DNA from: Orbicella faveolata
Lineage: Eukaryota > Cnidaria > Anthozoa > Scleractinia > Merulinidae
Reading direction: 5' to 3'
Length of the DNA stretch: 64,000 nt
Assembly: GCF_002042975.1 (NCBI RefSeq)
Contig: NW_018149891.1
Coordinates: 687,593-751,592 of the forward strand
Under the pieces are notes generated by a model that was not told where the DNA came from, ran no database searches, and was given only the letters and a program-made list of their open reading frames with translations. A program made the translations under genes and the position numbers. Positions 48,557-59,900 of the stretch are shown here, one piece after another; within the stretch, counting starts at the first letter, position 1; each line of letters starts with the position of its first letter.

Positions 48557-48632
48557 TATGACGATGACGATGACGATGACGATGTCGATGACCATGACCA
48601 TGACCATGACCATGACCATGACGATGATGCCT
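48557..48632. repeat. (GATGAC)n/(CATGAC)n microsatellite
   Basis: Six-bp repeats change from GATGAC to CATGAC along the array. A shorter GATGATGAC run followed by CATACATAC precedes it at 48452-48483. Confidence 0.9.
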
Positions 48633-49131
48633 GATGGTACATTAACTGAGTGATGTGAAGTTTATATGAAATAATTCACTTCCATTAACTGAGTGTTAAT
48701 ACCTTCTAGCTTTGAATGACAATCGCATACTAATGTGGGGACAGAAATTAATACTAATGATTGAAAGAGAAAGAAATAGAACTGCGATAAGTACCAGACG
48801 TTATGTGAAATAGATATAAACAGATATAATATATAAAACGCATGATGTAAAAGTTGATAATAATTACGAATTACCATAGTAATTACGAATGTCGATAATT
48901 AGGAATTTCAAAGTTCATGGCCCTTGCAGCCAGCGTCTTACATTAAACTTATACCGCGCTTACGTACTATGTTCTTAGAATGGCCAGTGATTTTACCGTA
49001 AGTAGTTTGGCCCATAACATGGGAGCTAAATAACGTAACGAACCAGTACTCTCCTCAAGTTATATTGTATAGTATCTAGATATGGACCAATCTGACTTTA
49101 TATCTTAAACTAACTATGGTTAATTCTCCTG

Positions 49132-52100
49132 TTAAATGTGGCTCTCGGCTTCTGCTATGTTCCTCAAGAACACCTTCATTCTGATGTTGAGTGCACGCTG
49201 TTTAGACTGAAAAGCAGAAGTCGAGTCGCCTTGTGCATGTTGCGTGTCCCCGAGTGACGAGTAACTGTCAGCAGTTTTGGGGTGTTCTTCTCCAAACAGT
49301 TTGAGTGTGATGTTAAGTGCACATTGTTTTGATCGAAGAGCTGACAAAAAGTCGCCCTGTTCATGTTGTGTCCACCCAAGTGAATGGTAACTGCGTGCTG
49401 TATATACGTGTTTCTCTCCAAAAAGTTTTTGTCTAATAACAAGTGAACGCTGTTGTGAATGAAAAGCAGACGTAAAGTCGCCTAGCGCATACTGAATGCC
49501 CCCGAGTGACCAGTAGCTATAAGCTGTGCTCGAGTGTTCTTCTCCAAACAGTTTCCGTCTGATGTAGAGAGCGCGTTTGAATGACTGAAGAGCTGACGGC
49601 AAGTCGCCCTGTAAATATTGTGTTTGTCCAAGAAGATTATAACTGTCTGCTGTGCTTAAATGTTCTTCCCCAAACAACTTGAGTCTGATGTCAAGTGCAC
49701 GCTGGTACGATTGAAGTGCTAACCCTTCGTCGCCCTGTGAACTTTGAGCCCCTGCAAGTGAATGGTAACTGTCGGCTGTGCTTTTATGTTCTTCTCCAAA
49801 CAGTTTGCGTCTGATGTCAAGTGCCCTCTGGTATGACTCAAGAGCTGATGTGAAGTCGTCTTGAGCAAATTGTGCGTTCCCGAGTGACACATAACTGTCG
49901 GCTGAACCGGTGTGTTCCTCTCCAAACAGTTTGATTCTGATGTGAAGTGCACGATGAAATGACTGAATAGCTGACGCGAAGTCGTGTTGTGCATATTGTG
50001 TGTTCCCGAGTAACAGATAACTGTCAGCTGTCCCTGTGTGTTCTTCTCCAAACAGTTTGATTCTGACGTGAAGAGCATGCTGGAATGACTGAAGAGCTGA
50101 CGTGAAGTCGTCTTTTGCCAATTGAGCGTTCCCGAGTAACGCGTAACTGTCAGCTGTCCCTTTGTGTTCTTCTCCAAACAGTTTGATTCTGATGTGAAGC
50201 GTATGTCGGAATGACTGAATAGCTGACGTGAAGTCGTGTTGTTTAAATTGTGCGTTCCCGAGTGACACGTAACTGTCAGCTGCGCTTGAATGTTCTTCTT
50301 CAAACAGCTTGAGTCTGATGTCGAGTGCACGCTGGTATGACTGAAGAGCTGATGTGAAGTCGTGTTGTGCATATTGTGCGTTCCCTAGAAACACATAACT
50401 GTCAGCTGTTCCTGTGTCTTCTTCTCCAAAAAGTTTGATTCTGATGTGTAACGCACGTTTTACAGACTGCAGAGCTGACGAAAAGTCGTCTTGTGCACAA
50501 TGCGTGTCCCCAAGTAACAGGTAACTGTCAGCTGTGCTTGAATGCTCCTCTCCAAAGAGTTTGAGTCTAATGTCAAGCAAACGCTGGTATGACTGAAGAG
50601 CTGACGTTATGTCGCCTTGTGCACGTTGCGTGAGCCCGAGTGAAAGGTAACTTTCAGCGGTGCTTGCGTGTTCTTCTCCAAACACTTTTAGCCTGATGTA
50701 AAGAGCACGCTTTGCAGACTTAAGAGCTGATACAAAGTCGCCATATGCGTGTTGAGCGCACCCGAGTGAATGGTAGCTTTCAGCTGTGCTTGAGTGTTCT
50801 TCTCCAAAAATTTTCAATCGTATTTCAAGTGCACTCTGATGTGACTGAATAGCTTCTGAAAAGTTTGCTTTCAGGTGATGAAAATTGCCAAGATCCCAGT
50901 AACTCTTTGCTAGTATTTCCTGATGCAGTGTATCATCTCTGGGGAGGTATTTCGTTCGCCTTTGCAATTCCTCTTGATCGCTGTTACACTGCTTGAGTGC
51001 CCTTAGATGATAATTGATACTTGCCTCAGACAGTTTGGCTGCGTCTTCAGTTTTTTTCAAAACGCAAAACATGTAGGCCACACTGCGTTGAAACTGCGAC
51101 AAACCAAGTGAGCTGTGTTGGGCAGCAGCTTCGTTTTCTTTTACCATTTCCAGAGTAACATTGTGTACAAATTGTTTGGTCTCAAAATCAGGAAAACTGT
51201 TTGTAGCCAGGGTTAAAAGAACGATAACTTGTAGTTGAAGCGGGTGATTCTCGTTGCTTATTCGTGGTATGTTTTCTTGGTCGGTTGTCTTTCCAGTGCT
51301 TTCCATCTCGGGAATAATAAGAAGCTGCCTGTCTCCCGCTGCTTTGCATTCCTGTAGAGCTTTACCATAGAACAAGTTGAAGCTTGAAGAGTCCTTTTTG
51401 AAGCGGTAATAGATGGCAAGAATCTGACACACAGAAAGCCTAAGGACTGTCTGATTGGGGATGTCTTTCATTAGAGGAAGAGCCTCTTTTAACACTTTAA
51501 CTCCTTGCTCAGTTTTGCCGGCTACAAGGTGACAGATACCAGAATAACAAAGAATTTTTCCTTCTTCTCCGTCAACGACACTGGCAGACAAAGCTTGAAT
51601 TTCCTTCGCTTTAGATAGCAGCTGCATCGTTGCTCCCGCTTCTCCCAAAGCTATTTCAAAAAGTGCTCTGGAAACAAATAATTGCCTGTAGAATATACTG
51701 TTTGTCTTCAGATTGTTGGCTGCCTTAATCACTGAATCATAAAGCATGCTTGCTCCTCCAGAAATAAAAACGGAGTCAACAAACAGTTCTGCACCTAGCA
51801 GAACGTTGAAAGCAATGTCCGCTGTTCTAGAAAACGTGCAGCCTTCTGTAAGACTTTGAATTATACATTCCTTATTTTCATAAAACTCAACAAAAGCCGA
51901 CATGGAATGTCCTGTAAGAAACTGCTCGTTTAGCTTCTCAAACATGGAAATGTAAAATTCATAGAAGCGGGCTCTGGAAGTGAGAACTGTTTCCTTCATT
52001 TCTTGTTCTCCCTTTTCTCTTGCAAATGATTGGAGAAGGCTGTGCATTTGAAATGATCCCGGTTTGGAACTTGAATCGATGAGGGACCTCCTTCGAAGAC

Positions 52101-55100
52101 TTTGCAATTTCTTGGTGACAGAAACTCTTGTTAGATTTAAAACGACTGCAGCAACTTCTTGACTGAAATTCTCTGGAAGAACACTCAAAGACACAAGAGC
52201 TTCTTTTTCTTGAGTAGAGAGTCTCTGAAAAGATGAATCAAAGAGGAATTCTAGCCTCAGATTACTGGTATAATCTGGGTTGTCGTCCAAAATAGCGATA
52301 ATATTACTTTCTTTATCTGCCATGAGTTCATCCAAAAATTGACTCGGTTGAGCATTATCTTCAGAAATGGAAGAACACAATAACTTAATGGCTAAAGGTA
52401 CGTGCCCACAGATTTGGGTAATTCTGCTGCAGTCGGAAGAGGTCACATTTGGCGCCAGTAATCCGTGAACTAAGCTTTCAGAAGAGTGCTCGTCCAGTGG
52501 TCTTATTCTTACTGCCTGGAGGCCTTGGAAATGAATCTTCATAAATTCCAACGATTCCCTTGTGGTAAGGATGAATGTCACCCGTTCGTTCCGCCCGAGG
52601 ATTTCTTCAAGAAGATTCACGACCTCCTCCGTAACGTTTGCCGCGCCACTCTTGAACAGATCGTCAGCATTATCAAGAATGAATACACAACGATCAACGA
52701 TCCTGCTAAACAGTTCGCAAAGTTCGTCATCTAGCGAGAGAGGCTGAGATGATGGTTCGTTTGAAGAAGATTGCCGAAGAAAGCTAAGAAGCTTCGATGT
52801 CAGATCTGCTTTTGAACCAGACCCTCGTAATGAGAGGAAATAAATAGGTAATCCTTCAGACTGAAGATGATGTCCCACATTAATTGCAATCGACGTCTTC
52901 CCGAATCCAGGCGAACCCCAGATCGACACAATTCGGGTAGATTCGGACGTCGCATGACCAATGATCTCGTCACATTCGTTCTGACGGCCAGTGAAGTGTG
53001 GAACAGTTGTAGGAAGACATGATCTCGGTAAAACGACTTTAGTATCTATGAAAAAAAATCGATATTTGAAGAGTAATTTACAACTTAAATATAAAACAAT
53101 AGCGAGAAACATTATTACAATAGTTACCTTATTTGAACAAACTGTCCTGCACTATGTACTAAAATTGTAATGAAGTTTTTATCGGAAGTAAAGATGTTCA
53201 AGTAAGGTGTAAAACCAAAAACGTCATTAAGACTGAGGGTCAGAAAGTACCTTAAAAATATTTTACAACTGAAGCCCGCTAGTTCGAACTCGCAGGGAAA
53301 ACGAAACATATTTCGAAATAGCCCATAATAGATGACGGGACGGGAAATCCAAGCGAAATGATTTTAAGCTCGAAATAACGAAGAATTCGCAGCACCTGAG
53401 TTCGAATTAGCAGGGTCCACCTGTATTTATTTTTCCTCGTCAGCTTCTTAGGAATATTAATATAAAGACAGGGATTTACGAATGAGGACGGCAAGAGAGG
53501 ATGAAGTGAGAGAGGAAATCCCCATACAGACCTTACTCTTAAGGAAATCCTTCAAAGGTTATTTTTAGACAGGGTACCCAACAAGAGAGGATAAAGTAAG
53601 AGAAGTAATCTCTTATAAAGACCTTTCGCTTAAGGTAATCCTTCAAAAGGTATTTTAGACATTGCACACAATTTTCCCGTGGATAATGTTACCACATGCA
53701 TTACGTGCATGTGTTGGTGGAGAATGAAAATACGTTAAAGCTGGTTAGGCCATACAGCTGAGACAAAAAAGAAATACAGCTGAGAAAAATCCACCTGAGT
53801 AAAACCCGTGTCACAGAATTCACCATTTCTAACTCGCGAGAGATACCCTTGGGAATATATAGGGTATTTGATCCCCTACCCATCACCGTCTCCTTGCCCA
53901 GACGAATTCCTCTTAGGTTAGAACCAGATTCCCATGAACGCCCACGGCTGAGAATGCAACAACTTCCCCAAAATTTCTGCATACTGTTTGATATGGGTTT
54001 GCCTTTTTTTTTTTTACAACCTTAAAGGCTAATGTAATTACTATGACGTAAGACCAATAATTTCTTCTAAGTTGATATTTTATTCAATATACATAGTGTT
54101 ACTTTATTTTGATTTTAATTTTCTCGGAGATACTAGCCTATTTTTGGCTACTGAAAATCTGAGAAAAAATAAAGTTTTATGTATGTGTATATGTATCTGA
54201 AGTTATTATAGAGTTACCTGATTTGTTGCTTTTGATTATGTCATCCACTTTTTCTTTCAGTTCCGCCAGGTCCTCAGTGATTCCTCTGCTTGCTCCAGTT
54301 GCTGCTTCAATGGTTTTCTCCGCAGTTATTCTAATTTCTTCCTTAACCTCATCTTTGTCAAATTGTAACTGTTTCGTCAGGTTGTCAAGTTCTTTCTCGG
54401 TCACTTTTCGATCCTCTAGTTGTTTCTGGTTTGACTGAATGATAACCGACGTGATGTGTTCCAGCTTGTCTTTCAACTCATCTTTGTCGCTCTTTAACTG
54501 GATCTTTAGGTCCTGAATCTCTTCCTTTCTTTCTGTGTCTGTTCGTTTCCGATCGTTCTGTCTTTCCTGCTTTGACTGAACAATATCTGACTGTATATCC
54601 AGTAGATGATCTGTCACCTCGTCTTGGAGGAATTTGTTTACTGCCTGCAACTCTATTCTGGTGTCTTCCTCTAACTGACGAACCTTTCTTGTGGGGAAGT
54701 CCGACTCAGTCAAACCTCCTACAGCATCAATGGAGTTTGTGTTCACTCCCAGAGCTTTAAACGCATCTTTAGCAAGTTGCACGTACTGGTCAAATGTGAC
54801 CTTGATTATCTCAGAACCGTGTGAGTGACAAATCGAATTTCTAAGAAGACGAAGTTGATCAATCGCCAGTGCATAAGTTTCAGCCTCATTTCCACCCGGG
54901 CTTTTCACCGACGGATGAAAACTGCCATGAGGTAATCTTCTGGGCTTCACATACAAGTCACTAAGTGTCCTGTGATGTCCTCTGCTGTCTGGTAGCGCGA
55001 AGGAGCGTGCGTAGATTGTCGCCTGGAACAAAGCGGTACCGTCCCATTCGTTATACGAGAGGTGTGCGGGAATTCTGGTGGTTCCACCTTCTGTGCGGAG

Positions 55101-55277
55101 AAACATGTTCCGCACAGTGATGGAGTCATCCCAGAGTTGGTAACCAGGGAGATATCCAAAGGTGTTGTCCCACATGGATTTGAATGTCTGACGTAAGGCT
55201 TTAGGAAAGTCATTCAGGACGATGGAAGCAAACTTGAAATAGTTCAACTGCTCATCCCGATAAGGCGCTAAAGTCAT
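49132..55277 (-). CDS. HEPN - coiled coil - NB-ARC - TPR receptor (NLR-like STAND protein)
   Basis: Two coding exons, 55277-54218 and 53045-49132, join in phase to 1657 residues. Residues 1-190 resemble the HEPN domain of DZIP3 and carry LRNSICH, an intact HEPN R-x4-H motif (R146, H151), predicted RNase. Residues about 196-350 are a charged coiled coil. The NB-ARC ATPase has Walker A GSPGFGKT (397-404), Walker B VFILDNADD (474-482), TTRES (514-518), GHVPLAI (567-573), a winged-helix region and MHS (687-689) in place of MHD. After a helical linker come about 14 TPRs of 42 residues (about 1065-1645) with consensus LFGEEHSSTADSYxxLG, of kinesin-light-chain type. Such STAND proteins oligomerise when the repeat sensor binds a ligand; an RNase effector is inferred. 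The C-terminal repeat changes frame relative to the consensus. Antisense and shifted frames over the array are shadows. Confidence 0.9.
49160..50880 (-). repeat. 126-bp tandem coding repeat array (TPR units)
   Basis: About 14 units of 126 bp encode the TPRs of the NLR. The block TTTGGAGAAGAACA (LFGEEH) and the words CAGCTGACAGTTA and GAAGTCGTCTTGTGCA (plus-strand view) recur almost unchanged, while the positions after SY and in the helix B region vary. Because the period is a multiple of 3, other frames are also open for over 200 codons. Units differ from each other enough to be old, yet some neighbours are close, which is compatible with unequal exchange. Confidence 0.9.
53276..53423 (-). 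mobile_element. TA-flanked mariner-type MITE in the NLR intron
   Basis: A 148-bp element with inverted ends CAACTGAAGCCCGCTAGTTC and (inverse) CAGGTGGACCCTGCTAATTC, flanked by TA on both sides. The ends are of the CAGT.GACCC..CTAATTCGAAC type seen in many mariner MITEs. The same element appears at 59752-59899 through the large repeat. Confidence 0.75.
53493..53666. repeat. Two-unit 90-bp tandem repeat in the NLR intron
   Basis: A unit beginning AAGAGAGGAT(G/A)AAGT and ending CCTTCAAA(A)GGTATTTT(T)AGACA occurs twice head to tail with about 80% identity by eye. No coding content. Present again at 59969-60142 in the second copy of the large repeat. Confidence 0.75.
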
Positions 55278-55880
55278 TTTTCATCAGCAGCTGTTAAGAC
55301 TGGTTAGGGGGGTTATCGGAGGCAATATCTTTAATAACACTTTTGGTAAGCTACCTGTAAAAATAATTTGTAAGGAGACACTATTCATGAAAGAAGAATA
55401 GTCGTCTGGTCTCTGCCAAAACCAAACGTAAAGTCAAAGGAAGAAAGACATCTGTAGCACTGGCTACCAATATGACTGATACACTAAAAACAATATTTCC
55501 AATCAATCAGTCAAGTGTTTTCGCCAAGAGCCACCCTGTGGCCCAATATCACAATATCATGACGTGATAACTTAACATGATGGGAACACGTTCGGCGGTT
55601 TAAATAACACGCAACGTCATAACCTTAAGTACAACTTATTGAGTAGTCAGCATCTTGTCTTAATACACAACCCTTGCAAGCCAGTTAAAAACCCTCCATC
55701 AAATGCCAGTATAGCCCAAGTTATTACAAATCACTGAACATTTTGAAATTCGCAGTATGTACTATTAAAGACCTTTAATGGTTTTTAAATCTGCTTCAGT
55801 AAGCAGGAACACTTACCACTCACTCCGGCGCCATATTGAAACAGTGACGTTTACGGAGCCGTCTTTTAAAATCTTTTGTC
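55278..55880 (-). promoter_or_regulatory. 5' UTR and promoter region of the HEPN-NB-ARC-TPR gene
   Basis: Upstream of the ATG at 55277 a good acceptor (TATTTTTACAG) starts a 5' UTR piece at 55354. A good donor (GTAAGT, 55816-55811) ends an upstream exon at 55817. That exon contains CAATATGGCGCCGGAGTGA: a YY1-like motif whose ATG opens a four-codon upstream frame (MAPE, stop). The start at 55277 is chosen because it is the first ATG in the HEPN frame after the acceptor. No TATA box is seen. Confidence 0.5.
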
Positions 55881-56301
55881 CAACAGTGGTTCTTACCGGA
55901 TTCCTGCTGAATTGTAACTTGCTCTTTGTCCGACGTCTGGAGTGTAACTGGATTGAATACAAAGAGCTACTGTCGAGCTAATAATAAATAAACACTGAAT
56001 AAATAAATGATTACGTTTAGAGACGAGGTTGGGTGCTCTTCGATTACATTAAATCTTGCATTTGGAATCAAAAAAGAAAATCTATGCACATACAAAATTA
56101 CTATACCTTGGTTAATAACACAAAACTGTTTTGCAAGGTTTTATGTCGTCAATATGATCGGCAATAAACAGACTGAGTAAATCGCTTGTGTCGCAACGGA
56201 AAATATGCTGAGTCAACCTGCACTTAGTATGGGGGCTTCCCTAATTTAAGACCTGGAGTTGAAAATGTTACTGTTCTAACCGCTCGTACAATATAAGAAT
56301 A

Positions 56302-56827
56302 CAGTCGAACCTGTATGTAACGGCCCTGTATTAAGCGGTCACCCTTTAGTAAGCGGCCAGTTTTCAAAGTCCCGATTTCCGCTCATGCAAACGCTGTATT
56401 AAGCGGCCACGGCCACCCTACACAGTCCTATGTTTATCTTTCTTTGTAATTTTTACTTGTATTAGGCGGCCACCCTGGACGTAACAGCTATGAAATTGAA
56501 TGTAGCAACTATAAACTGACGAAATGAGATACTTTGTTGTGAACTGTAAGTCATAGAAATAAAGTACTGCATACCGTAGAAGAGAAGAACACGATTTATT
56601 GTACAGTACTTTTACACAATGTTACGTATATTACACCGTTAAGTTACAAGTTGACACTGAACCTTGTTCAAAGCATTGATAGCTTGAAAGAGTGTCGATT
56701 GTCCTATTGTTTCCTTGCATGAAGTGTTTTAGTAGATACCCCATTTAAATTGACTTTAGACCACGCCCAGTGCGTAGCGGCCAGTTCCTCAAGTCCCGAG
56801 GTTGGCCGTTATATACAGGTTCGACTG
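56302..56827. mobile_element. 526-bp TA-flanked mariner-type MITE upstream of the NLR gene
   Basis: Inverted ends CAGTCGAACCTGTATGTAAC and (inverse) CAGTCGAACCTGTATATAAC, with TA on each side. The interior repeats the words AAGCGGCCA and GCGGCCACCCT several times and has no transposase frame. The same element recurs at 62778-63303 only because of the large repeat. Confidence 0.85.
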
Positions 56828-56964
56828 TACACTGATTACTAGCAGCAGTCACTGTGCAAAAAGCCAAATATTTGGGTCCGCATACGGTATATATATCTTA
56901 TTAGATGTTTTGGTGTGTAGTATCGCTGTATATTTTTACGACTGTGCAGTCTTTTGACGAGCCC

Positions 56965-56965
56965 N
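56965..56965. other. Assembly join (single N)
   Basis: A lone N separates 56964 from 56966. Everything from 56966 to 63440 repeats 50490-56964, so the N marks the junction of two overlapping sequences rather than one missing base. Confidence 0.9.
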
Positions 56966-59900
56966 CTTGTGCACAATGCGTGTCCCCAAGTAACAGGTAA
57001 CTGTCAGCTGTGCTTGAATGCTCCTCTCCAAAGAGTTTGAGTCTAATGTCAAGCAAACGCTGGTATGACTGAAGAGCTGACGTTATGTCGCCTTGTGCAC
57101 GTTGCGTGAGCCCGAGTGAAAGGTAACTTTCAGCGGTGCTTGCGTGTTCTTCTCCAAACACTTTTAGCCTGATGTAAAGAGCACGCTTTGCAGACTTAAG
57201 AGCTGATACAAAGTCGCCATATGCGTGTTGAGCGCACCCGAGTGAATGGTAGCTTTCAGCTGTGCTTGAGTGTTCTTCTCCAAAAATTTTCAATCGTATT
57301 TCAAGTGCACTCTGATGTGACTGAATAGCTTCTGAAAAGTTTGCTTTCAGGTGATGAAAATTGCCAAGATCCCAGTAACTCTTTGCTAGTATTTCCTGAT
57401 GCAGTGTATCATCTCTGGGGAGGTATTTCGTTCGCCTTTGCAATTCCTCTTGATCGCTGTTACACTGCTTGAGTGCCCTTAGATGATAATTGATACTTGC
57501 CTCAGACAGTTTGGCTGCGTCTTCAGTTTTTTTCAAAACGCAAAACATGTAGGCCACACTGCGTTGAAACTGCGACAAACCAAGTGAGCTGTGTTGGGCA
57601 GCAGCTTCGTTTTCTTTTACCATTTCCAGAGTAACATTGTGTACAAATTGTTTGGTCTCAAAATCAGGAAAACTGTTTGTAGCCAGGGTTAAAAGAACGA
57701 TAACTTGTAGTTGAAGCGGGTGATTCTCGTTGCTTATTCGTGGTATGTTTTCTTGGTCGGTTGTCTTTCCAGTGCTTTCCATCTCGGGAATAATAAGAAG
57801 CTGCCTGTCTCCCGCTGCTTTGCATTCCTGTAGAGCTTTACCATAGAACAAGTTGAAGCTTGAAGAGTCCTTTTTGAAGCGGTAATAGATGGCAAGAATC
57901 TGACACACAGAAAGCCTAAGGACTGTCTGATTGGGGATGTCTTTCATTAGAGGAAGAGCCTCTTTTAACACTTTAACTCCTTGCTCAGTTTTGCCGGCTA
58001 CAAGGTGACAGATACCAGAATAACAAAGAATTTTTCCTTCTTCTCCGTCAACGACACTGGCAGACAAAGCTTGAATTTCCTTCGCTTTAGATAGCAGCTG
58101 CATCGTTGCTCCCGCTTCTCCCAAAGCTATTTCAAAAAGTGCTCTGGAAACAAATAATTGCCTGTAGAATATACTGTTTGTCTTCAGATTGTTGGCTGCC
58201 TTAATCACTGAATCATAAAGCATGCTTGCTCCTCCAGAAATAAAAACGGAGTCAACAAACAGTTCTGCACCTAGCAGAACGTTGAAAGCAATGTCCGCTG
58301 TTCTAGAAAACGTGCAGCCTTCTGTAAGACTTTGAATTATACATTCCTTATTTTCATAAAACTCAACAAAAGCCGACATGGAATGTCCTGTAAGAAACTG
58401 CTCGTTTAGCTTCTCAAACATGGAAATGTAAAATTCATAGAAGCGGGCTCTGGAAGTGAGAACTGTTTCCTTCATTTCTTGTTCTCCCTTTTCTCTTGCA
58501 AATGATTGGAGAAGGCTGTGCATTTGAAATGATCCCGGTTTGGAACTTGAATCGATGAGGGACCTCCTTCGAAGACTTTGCAATTTCTTGGTGACAGAAA
58601 CTCTTGTTAGATTTAAAACGACTGCAGCAACTTCTTGACTGAAATTCTCTGGAAGAACACTCAAAGACACAAGAGCTTCTTTTTCTTGAGTAGAGAGTCT
58701 CTGAAAAGATGAATCAAAGAGGAATTCTAGCCTCAGATTACTGGTATAATCTGGGTTGTCGTCCAAAATAGCGATAATATTACTTTCTTTATCTGCCATG
58801 AGTTCATCCAAAAATTGACTCGGTTGAGCATTATCTTCAGAAATGGAAGAACACAATAACTTAATGGCTAAAGGTACGTGCCCACAGATTTGGGTAATTC
58901 TGCTGCAGTCGGAAGAGGTCACATTTGGCGCCAGTAATCCGTGAACTAAGCTTTCAGAAGAGTGCTCGTCCAGTGGTCTTATTCTTACTGCCTGGAGGCC
59001 TTGGAAATGAATCTTCATAAATTCCAACGATTCCCTTGTGGTAAGGATGAATGTCACCCGTTCGTTCCGCCCGAGGATTTCTTCAAGAAGATTCACGACC
59101 TCCTCCGTAACGTTTGCCGCGCCACTCTTGAACAGATCGTCAGCATTATCAAGAATGAATACACAACGATCAACGATCCTGCTAAACAGTTCGCAAAGTT
59201 CGTCATCTAGCGAGAGAGGCTGAGATGATGGTTCGTTTGAAGAAGATTGCCGAAGAAAGCTAAGAAGCTTCGATGTCAGATCTGCTTTTGAACCAGACCC
59301 TCGTAATGAGAGGAAATAAATAGGTAATCCTTCAGACTGAAGATGATGTCCCACATTAATTGCAATCGACGTCTTCCCGAATCCAGGCGAACCCCAGATC
59401 GACACAATTCGGGTAGATTCGGACGTCGCATGACCAATGATCTCGTCACATTCGTTCTGACGGCCAGTGAAGTGTGGAACAGTTGTAGGAAGACATGATC
59501 TCGGTAAAACGACTTTAGTATCTATGAAAAAAAATCGATATTTGAAGAGTAATTTACAACTTAAATATAAAACAATAGCGAGAAACATTATTACAATAGT
59601 TACCTTATTTGAACAAACTGTCCTGCACTATGTACTAAAATTGTAATGAAGTTTTTATCGGAAGTAAAGATGTTCAAGTAAGGTGTAAAACCAAAAACGT
59701 CATTAAGACTGAGGGTCAGAAAGTACCTTAAAAATATTTTACAACTGAAGCCCGCTAGTTCGAACTCGCAGGGAAAACGAAACATATTTCGAAATAGCCC
59801 ATAATAGATGACGGGACGGGAAATCCAAGCGAAATGATTTTAAGCTCGAAATAACGAAGAATTCGCAGCACCTGAGTTCGAATTAGCAGGGTCCACCTGT

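Larger units (their letters stand above)
46616..49131. other. Convergent interval between the hnRNP and NLR genes
   Basis: Contains the hnRNP 3' UTR (to about 47.45 kb), a fold-back element (about 48050-48265), short tandem repeats (48452-48632) and a fragment of the SINE module near 48653-48685. A minus-strand AATAAA near 48490 could serve the NLR gene. No further coding exon is evident. Confidence 0.55.

Noticed and set aside
49719-50372. 217-codon second minus-strand frame over the TPR array
   Set aside because: Shadow frame kept open by the 126-bp period of the TPR repeats.
52486-52747. Plus-strand frames over the NB-ARC region (and again at 58962-59223)
   Set aside because: Antisense shadows of the NLR coding exon; no splice or family support.
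53701-53982. 93-codon minus-strand frame in the NLR intron (and 60177-60458)
   Set aside because: Lies between matching donor and acceptor sites of the NLR intron, shows no recognised domain and is not in phase with either exon.
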